Part shown: positions 45,628 through 51,910 of the stretch, piece after piece
Position numbering within the stretch: the first letter of the stretch is position 1
Layout: every line of letters begins with the position of its first letter
Assembly: GCA_001915025.1 (NCBI GenBank)
Contig: MNDR01000100.1
Span: 10,282-62,191 of the forward strand
DNA length: 51,910 nucleotides
Origin: Gemmatimonadetes bacterium 13_2_20CM_2_65_7
GTDB taxonomy: Bacteria > Gemmatimonadota > Gemmatimonadetes > Gemmatimonadales > GWC2-71-9
Direction of reading: 5' to 3'
Program-made: the position numbers and the translations under genes
The notes under the pieces: generated by a model
What the model was told of the DNA's origin: nothing
What the model saw: the letters and a program-made list of their open reading frames with translations, nothing else
The model's database searches: none

Positions 45628-46305
45628 CTATCTCTTGATCTTGAAGTCGATCGGCAGATTCACCAGAACGCGGACGGCGCGGCCGTGCACGCGCGCGGGA
45701 CGGAACAGCGCGCGCAGCACGTAATTCTTCGCCGGCTGATCGAAGCCCGGATTGGGACTCTGAATGATCTTCACCGACGGAGGCTCGGCGCGGCCCGACG
45801 TATCGATGATGGCCTGCACCAGCACACGGCCCTGCACGCCCGCCTGGCGTAGGAGGTCGGGATACTGCAGCTGCGGTCCCGACAACACTTCGGGCCGCTC
45901 TTCGACGACCGACTCCATGAACACCTGATCGGACGACGGCACGATGCCGGTCCCGATGCCGCCCTCGACGCCCGTGCCCGTGTAATCCTTGGGGTCAAAG
46001 TGCTCTTGCAGATTGATCGGCGGGATATTCGTCGGGATGTCGGTCGGCGCGACGACCGTCTGGAATCCCTTGAGCTGGGGCACATCGACAATCGGCGGCT
46101 GCTCTTCCGGCTTCTTCTGCTCTTGCTGATTCAGGAAGACCATCGCCGTATCGAGGGTATCCCCTTTTTTCTTTTCGCCGGCCGTGAGCGTCGCGACGAC
46201 AGCGCCGAGTACGACGAGACTGTGACCCACGAGCGATGCGAAACCGAGACCAAACGCCCCTTTTTTATCCGACTTGCGATTGGACTCGATCAGATTGTTG
46301 AACAC
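45628..46305 (-). CDS. TonB-family energy transducer
   Basis: A 225-residue protein with a cytoplasmic start (NNLIESNRKSDKKGAFG), one membrane helix (FASLVGHSLVVLGAVVATLTAG), a Glu/Pro linker, and a TonB C-terminal domain (GPQLQYPDLLRQAGVQGRVLVQAIIDTSGRAEPPSVKIIQSPNPGFDQPAKNYVLRALFRPARVHGRAVRV). It starts at GTG 46305 with GGAGG upstream and heads the exbB-exbD-exbD run. It links inner-membrane energy to an outer-membrane receptor. Confidence 0.92.
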   Translation of the reverse strand: MFNNLIESNRKSDKKGAFGLGFASLVGHSLVVLGAVVATLTAGEKKKGDTLDTAMVFLNQQEQKKPEEQPPIVDVPQLKGFQTVVAPTDIPTNIPPINLQEHFDPKDYTGTGVEGGIGTGIVPSSDQVFMESVVEERPEVLSGPQLQYPDLLRQAGVQGRVLVQAIIDTSGRAEPPSVKIIQSPNPGFDQPAKNYVLRALFRPARVHGRAVRVLVNLPIDFKIKR

Positions 46306-46426
46306 CGCGTTCCTCCGGTCCTTGGGGGGCTTGCTGGCTAAGTAAATAGTACCCGCAACGATAGAGTCGCTAGTAGCGCGAAGATTACAAAACGATGACA
46401 GCCAAATGAGCCTTTGGGTGCCTGGA
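46306..46426. other. Intergenic stretch, 121 bp, no gene
   Basis: This is the largest gap in the window and relatively AT-rich. It separates two tonB-type genes and should hold the promoter of the exb operon. Only the GGAGG Shine-Dalgarno next to 46305 is clear; I see no confident -35/-10 pair. A five-bp hairpin (CCAAA/TTTGG on the minus strand) is too small to call a terminator. Confidence 0.7.
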
Positions 46427-47047
46427 TTAGTGAACCGCTGCCGTGCCGTTCTTTAGGGTGAATTCGAACGGGATCCGCACTCGCATCCGCGTAGCCCGAC
46501 CGCCGACCTCACCGGGCCGGAATAGCGTCGCGAGCAGCGCTTGTCTGGCGGGCTCGACAAATGCGGGATTCGTGGCCGAAACGATGGTGACGGAAACCAG
46601 TTCCACGCGTCCAGTGGTGTCTACCGTGGCCTCCAAGACGACGCGTCCTTGGATTCCAGCCTGACGCAACAGCTCGGGATACCGTGGCAGCGGCCCCGAG
46701 AGCACTTCCGGTCCTTCCGATGAGAAGAGCTGACTGATTCCGATGTCAGGATCTCGGCTGATCCCCTCCGCGTTCTGCGTCGACAGTGGCAATGCGGATT
46801 GAGTGGTCGTTCCTGCTTGCACCGGAATTGTGGGAACAGGAATCCAGGGGACAACGACTGTCTGCGGACCATTAGGTAATGGAGCGAGACCTCCGCGATC
46901 GTGGCGCTGAACGATCGGTCCGAGGACGAGCATCCTATCGTCAGGGCGTTCTGGCTCTTTAGGGCGGGCGTTTGCTGTTCCCAGGACCACCGCCGCAACG
47001 ATCGCAACGTGGGTGGTGAGTGAGATGGCGGAACTGGCGGAGCGCAT
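46427..47047 (-). CDS. TonB-family energy transducer
   Basis: A 206-residue protein with a short N-terminal hydrophobic segment (AISLTTHVAIVAAVVLGTAN), a linker (PTIPVQAGTTTQSALPL) and a TonB C-terminal domain (GPLPRYPELLRQAGIQGRVVLEATVDTTGRVELVSVTIV...LLATLFRPGEVGGRATRMRV). The C-terminal domain is close to that of the neighbouring TonB, so one is probably a duplicate. Which receptor each serves is unknown. Confidence 0.88.
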   Translation of the reverse strand: MRSASSAISLTTHVAIVAAVVLGTANARPKEPERPDDRMLVLGPIVQRHDRGGLAPLPNGPQTVVVPWIPVPTIPVQAGTTTQSALPLSTQNAEGISRDPDIGISQLFSSEGPEVLSGPLPRYPELLRQAGIQGRVVLEATVDTTGRVELVSVTIVSATNPAFVEPARQALLATLFRPGEVGGRATRMRVRIPFEFTLKNGTAAVH

Positions 47048-47120
47048 GGCAGAAGTCTGCGCCCTCCACCTGAGTGCAAGATGCTGGATGGATTACAAGT
47101 TCGTGATTGCGAGGTGACGA

Positions 47121-48462
47121 TTAGTGTTCGCTGCGTGGCAATCCCACCGTAAAGGTCGTTCCCCTCCCCGGCCGGCTCTGCACTTCAATCGTGCCCCCGT
47201 GCGCTTCCGCGATCCATTTACAGATCGCTAACCCAAGTCCCGTGCCCGCGCGCTCGCTCGTGCGCGTGCGCGCGGAGTCGGCGCGCCAGAAGCGATCGAA
47301 CACATGCGGCAAGTCACCCGGCGCTATGCCGATGCCTGTGTCGGCGACCGAGAAAACCACGCGCCCATCGTGGCTGCCGAGCTCAACCGACACCTGCCCA
47401 CCGCGCGGCGTGTACTTGACGGCGTTTTCGATGAGATTGAGCGCGAGCTGTCGAATGCGGCTGCGATCGACCGGCACGACGACCGGCTCGGGCGGCAAGT
47501 GAATCTCGATCGCGACTCCCGCGTGCTCGGCCAGCAGCTCGCCCGTTTCGCCCGCCTCCTCGATGATCTCACGAATGTCGACGGCCTCCTTATGGAGATC
47601 GGCGCGCCCTTCGTCCGCGCGCGCGAGTGTCAGCAGCGCTTCGAGCAGCTCCGTCATCCGATTTACCTCTTGCAACGTCTCTTCCAATGACGCCAGCGTT
47701 TCCTGCGGCAAGTCCGGTCTCGTAATGGCACGTTCGACCCCGGCTCTCACGACCGTCAGCGGCGTCTTCAACTCATGACTCGCGTCGGCCGTGAAGCGCC
47801 GCAAGGCGGCGAAGCTGCGCTCCAGGCGGGTCATCATCTGATTGAGCGTCGCGGCGAGTCGACCGAGCTCATCGCGCTCCATCGGGACGACGAGACGGCG
47901 GTGCAGGCTGCGGCCGTCGGTGATCTCGCGGACCTCCGTGATCATCCGATCCACCGGTTCGAGCGCGCGGCCCGCGATCCATTGTCCCACGAGCACCGCG
48001 GGCACGACGCCGACCACGAAAGCGATCATGAGCGTCGTGAGCAGCTCTTGCAGTCGCAGCTCGGCGCTACCCGTATCGGCAGCTGCGAAGATCGCGCCGA
48101 ACTGGCCGCCGGCGTCCGGCACCGCGCGAACCACGTAATGCAGCGTCGGGCCGTTGGGGTTGAGGCGGTAGCGACCCAGCACGTGCGTCCCCCCCCCCCC
48201 CGGGAACGACCTCGAGCACCGCCGCGACTTCGGGGGTGAGGATTGGCCGTCCCGCCGTGTCCCGCTCGACCAGAACACCGCGCGCCCGATAGCTCTCGGC
48301 GAGAATCCCCACGCTTAGGTCGGCTTCCGACTGAATGCGCCGATCGAGATCCTGATAGGTGGCACTGCGACGAGCGAAGTAGAGGACGACGGCGAAGACC
48401 GCGATACTGAGAATCAGCGCGGTGGCGTACCAGATGGTCAACCGCCCGCGAATACTCGCCAC
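47121..48462 (-). pseudogene. Sensor histidine kinase gene shifted at a 13-base G tract
   Basis: From GTG 48462 the N-terminal frame gives a membrane helix (LTIWYATALILSIAVFAVVLYFARR) and sensor region ending VLEVVPGGGG. At the 13-G tract (48201-48189 on the minus strand) this frame leaves the gene. The other frame supplies THVLGRYRLNPNGPTLHYVV, a second helix (MIAFVVGVVPAVLVGQWIAG), HAMP, DASHELKTPL with the phospho-His, and ATPase motifs (NLIENAVKYTP, DTGIGI, GTGLGLAI). Twelve or fifteen G would restore one frame. It lies one base after the response-regulator stop. Confidence 0.87.
48189..48201. repeat. Homopolymer of 13 C (G on the coding strand)
   Basis: Thirteen consecutive C on the plus strand within the histidine kinase gene. 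Such tracts slip readily during replication and are also prone to sequencing error. Confidence 0.97.
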
Positions 48463-48463
48463 G

Positions 48464-49140
<677 letters not shown>

Positions 49141-49144
<4 letters not shown>

Positions 49145-50706
49145 CCGACCGGGAGGAAAACCTTGAAGTTCGTGCCGACGCCCATCTGCGATTCTACCTC
49201 GATTCGGCCGCGATGCTCCTCGACGATGCCGTAGGCCACCGACAAGCCGAGGCCGGTGCCGCGTCCCTGTGGTTTGGTCGTGAAGAACGGCTCGAAGATC
49301 TTGGGCAGGTCCTCCTGCCGGATCCCCGTCCCCGTATCGATGAACTCCGCCAGGATTTCGTCCTGGCGTTGCGGATTGAGGCGCGTCCGCACCGTCAGCA
49401 CGCCGCGGGAATTCATCGCGTCCATGGCGTTGAGCATCAGCGCCATGAAGCACTGGACCAGCCGCTCGGCGTCCGCCGGAAAAGCCGGCAGCCCGGCTTC
49501 GAGCTGCCGCTCGATCGTCAGCCACTTGAAGCGCTCATGGTGCTTCAGGAGGAATAGCGTCTGCTCGATAATGGCGTTGATGTCGGCGGACACCTTGTGG
49601 CCCGATTTCTTGGGGCGCGAGAAATCGAGCAGGCCATCGACGATGCGGCGACAACGCTGCACTTCTGCATCAACGATGTGCAGGTACTCCGCCTGCGCCT
49701 GCCGCTCCGGCTCGGGCAGATCGGCAAGGCGCAGGCTCAACGCCTCGCTACAGGCGAGAATCGTGGCCAGCGGATTATTGATCTCGTGCATCACGCCGGC
49801 CGCCAGCTGGCCGACCGCGGCGAGCTTTTCGCTTTGCGCCAGCCGCTGTTGCGCCTGCCGCCAGGCCGTGACGTCTTCGCCGATCGTGATGACGTGCGAG
49901 ATGTCTTCGTCGTCGAGGCGCATCGGGATCTTGGTGATGCGGTAGTGCCGGGGCTCACCGGTGGCCTGCGAGTCCATCTCCACCTGCTGGATCTCGCCCG
50001 TCTCGAAGACGCGATCGAACTCCAGCTTGAGCAGCTCGCGCGGCTGCCGATCGAGCACTTCGAAGACTTCTCGCCCAAGCGCATCCTCACGCGATACACC
50101 CTGCGTTCCCGCTTCCCGCTTGCGATTCCACGCACGGATGCGGTAGGCGCGGTCGATCACATACAGACCCACCGGCAACGAATCGATGATCCGTGCCGCA
50201 AAGTTGCGCTGTAACTCGAGCTCTCCCGTCCGCAACGCAACTTCGGACGCGAGATCCTGCTGTAGCTCGGTTGCGGCAAGGACGGGAGCGAGCATTTGGG
50301 CGACCACGACCAATACGTCATGCGCCATGCGCTCGTAACGGCCCTGCGGGATGATCACCTCGAAACAGCCGAGGGCCTCGTCATCATGCACTAGGGGAAG
50401 GCGCAGGAGCGTGCCGCCGGCAACGCCCTCACGGTGCGGACCTGCGGCGACCCATTCGGCAACTGCCGGCGCGAAGCCGGGCAGCTGGGTTTCGTCCTCG
50501 GGGCTTGCGATGGGGATGTACCGGGAGCCGTCGCCAGATCGGAGCCACAGCCGGCAGCGGCGCAGCGCCAAGCCACGCCGCAGGACGCCCACGACGCCGA
50601 TGAGGCCATCCTCGGCGGCGCCTCCCCGGCCAGCGGCCAGCACTTTTGCGACTTCCGCGAGGACCTCAAGACCGGGATGGTCGGAGGTCAGCGTCGGTGC
50701 GACCAT
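49141..50706 (-). CDS. Cytoplasmic sensor histidine kinase (GAF-like, PAS, HisKA, HATPase)
   Basis: A 521-residue kinase with no membrane helix. Residues 1-165 resemble a GAF domain (GLALRRCRLWLRSGDGSRYIPIA, RLPLVHDDEALGCFEVIIPQG). A PAS domain follows (RIIDSLPVGLYVIDRAYRIRAWNRKRE), then HisKA with MHEINNPLATI, and HATPase (FMALMLNAMDAM, DTGTGI, FFTTKPQGRGTGLGLS). The layout is like NtrB-type kinases. It overlaps the regulator gene by four bases (ATGA), so three signalling genes form one operon. Confidence 0.93.
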
Positions 50707-50718
50707 AGGGTCGCTAAC

Positions 50719-51294
50719 CTAGGGATGAGGCTCCCGGCGCGCCAGCCGCGCCTCACCACGGAACGCCAACATGCCGCGCATAGCGGGCTTGCGATCACCT
50801 AAGAAGAGCGTGGGGCCAAGCGTGATCGCGCCGCCACCGATGCGCAGCGAGGGCAGCAGCGATAGGGCTGCCCAATGAGATCCCTGCCAGAACGGTGAGC
50901 CGGAAGCCACGTAGCCACTTGCCTCGAAGGTGACGTCGAGACCGATCGCCGTGCCGTGCTCGTCTTCGCCGAGCTGCGCGATCGAGTGCAGGCGTGTCCG
51001 CGCCGACACGGTGGTTGCGAACACCATGCCGCGCGATCCACCCAGCACGGTGCTCTCGTCCATGAACGTCCCAACGCGACCGCCGATGGAGTATGCCGCG
51101 AGGCCGTGGGAGAGCCGGTGTACGTATCCGATTTCCACCGCTTCGATCTGCCAGTTGGAGCCGAGCGTCGCGAAGTACCCGAAGCCGATCGCGTGATTGC
51201 TCGGAACACTCTTCACGCTGTCGCGTGATTGTGCCGCGAGCGTCGTAGACAAAGCCCCAAACGCTACCAACATTGATGCTATGGACCGGCGCAC
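50719..51294 (-). CDS. Small outer-membrane beta-barrel-like protein
   Basis: A 191-residue exported protein with a signal peptide (RRSIASMLVAFGALSTTLAAQ). The mature part alternates strands (IGFGYFATLGSNWQIEAVEIGYVHRLSHGLAAYSIGGRVG, GTAIGLDVTFEASGYVASGSPFW), as in small barrels. Function unknown. GTG 51294 is preferred because AGGAG lies seven bases before it; ATG 51273 lacks a ribosome site. This start overlaps the divergent GH36-like gene by 14 bases. It ends 13 bases upstream of the sensor-kinase start. Confidence 0.72.
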   Translation of the reverse strand: MRRSIASMLVAFGALSTTLAAQSRDSVKSVPSNHAIGFGYFATLGSNWQIEAVEIGYVHRLSHGLAAYSIGGRVGTFMDESTVLGGSRGMVFATTVSARTRLHSIAQLGEDEHGTAIGLDVTFEASGYVASGSPFWQGSHWAALSLLPSLRIGGGAITLGPTLFLGDRKPAMRGMLAFRGEARLARREPHP

Positions 51295-51910
51295 GTTCGT
51301 TCTCCTCACTGGCGCGGCGTCAGCCGCTCTCTTCCGTCCCCCGCGCCCGCTGCCCGGTCTTGCCCGGCGACCGCTCGGCAACCTGCGCTTCGATCTCGAC
51401 GACCAGCGCCGCCTGGCGCTGTGGTACAACGCCCCCGACCGATCCATCCCGCTGCTGCGAAATGCAGCGTTGGGCCTCTGGGTCGGCGACACCCTGGTCA
51501 CGCTTGCTGACCTGGAAAACGTCAGCGTGGGAAACCGCCGTCCGCCGGGCGGCGAATCGCTTGTGATCCGGGGTCGAACCCCAGGCACCGCAGGGGCGTC
51601 AGGCAGCGTGTGGCTCGAAGCGGAGTTCGTCGCCTGGGACACCACCCCGTCGGTGGATTCCGCCGCGCGCGGTGCGCACGGCGCCATCACCGTCAGCGTG
51701 TACCCGGATCGCGTGCTTGCCACGATCCGCGGCATGCGATTCTTCGCAACTTCTGAGCCAGAGGTGCTACCTGGTGACGGCCCTCTCATCGCGCTTGTGA
51801 ACGGTTACCAATCGTGGAGCGCCTGTCGCGTCGCTTCCGCACCGGCGGACGCGACGAGCTATGGCGCTATTGGGCTGAGTCGTGCAGGACACGGCTTCGC
51901 CGCCGTGTGG
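51281..51910 (+). CDS. Exported glycoside-hydrolase-like protein (GH36/alpha-galactosidase type), 5' part only
   Basis: The frame is open from ATG 51281 to the right edge (210 codons), so the gene continues beyond. It starts MDRRTFVLLTGAASAALF, a twin-arginine signal. The visible part is a beta-rich N-terminal domain containing ALVNGYQSWSACR, which resembles the NGWQSW motif of GH36 alpha-galactosidases. The catalytic barrel is not in view. The Shine-Dalgarno is weak. It is divergent from the barrel-protein gene and overlaps its start. Another carbohydrate enzyme with a similar N-terminal domain is possible. Confidence 0.6.
   Translation, partial: MDRRTFVLLTGAASAALFRPPRPLPGLARRPLGNLRFDLDDQRRLALWYNAPDRSIPLLRNAALGLWVGDTLVTLADLENVSVGNRRPPGGESLVIRGRTPGTAGASGSVWLEAEFVAWDTTPSVDSAARGAHGAITVSVYPDRVLATIRGMRFFATSEPEVLPGDGPLIALVNGYQSWSACRVASAPADATSYGAIGLSRAGHGFAAVW

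Overview
The window is high-GC, almost gap-free bacterial DNA: no stretch over about 125 bases lacks a gene. It looks like a chromosome fragment of a Gram-negative, soil-type phylum. Outer-membrane-type barrels, lipoproteins, TonB/ExbB/ExbD and a twin-arginine-type signal support that. The gene content would suit Gemmatimonadota, but that assignment is inference from gene style and not from a marker gene.

Layout. (1) 1-5.7 kb: an amidase-like 5' end, smpB, tRNA-Leu(CAG), a MoeB-rhodanese fusion with an Rrf2 regulator, a barrel protein, a small membrane protein, an aspartase-type lyase and a cupin. (2) 5.7-16 kb: one long minus-strand run with tightly overlapping genes (flippase-like protein, zinc ribbon, metallo-beta-lactamase-fold hydrolase, thioredoxin reductase, DUF309, an unknown Rossmann protein, two short-chain dehydrogenases, a peroxiredoxin, a PHP phosphoesterase, two small unknowns, then 2-oxoacid dehydrogenase E2 and a fused E1). 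(3) 15.9-23.6 kb: CopZ-like protein, copper P-type ATPase, cupredoxin, membrane pyrophosphatase, inositol-phosphate synthase and a CDP-alcohol phosphatidyltransferase. (4) 23.7-32.9 kb: secreted peptidases, including a trypsin-like protein with six CARDB repeats, and several unknowns. (5) 32.9-43.3 kb: a peptidoglycan-salvage island (NamZ, NagZ, AmiE/beta-lactamase-like hydrolase, two sodium/solute symporters, a BadF-type sugar kinase), an IscA-type protein and an amino-acid permease. (6) 43.3-51.9 kb: one ExbB, two ExbD and three TonB-like proteins, a two-component cluster, a barrel protein and the start of a GH36-like glycosidase.

Most striking is the peroxiredoxin at 10776-11222. An in-frame TGA sits exactly where the catalytic cysteine belongs, both halves share one frame, and a hairpin follows the TGA directly. 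This reads as a selenocysteine peroxiredoxin in a redox neighbourhood with thioredoxin reductase.

Two other patterns recur. Four enzymes (MoeB, E1, CopA, Ino1) each lack an internal conserved block while staying in frame, and the convergent CopZ/small-gene pair has lost both 3' ends. Three other genes (a histidine kinase at a 13-G tract, a TonB and a beta-propeller lipoprotein) each carry a shift equivalent to one extra base. These may be real decay, phase variation or assembly and sequencing error; the sequence alone cannot decide. A 7-bp tandem repeat with the same unit also sits inside two unrelated genes.
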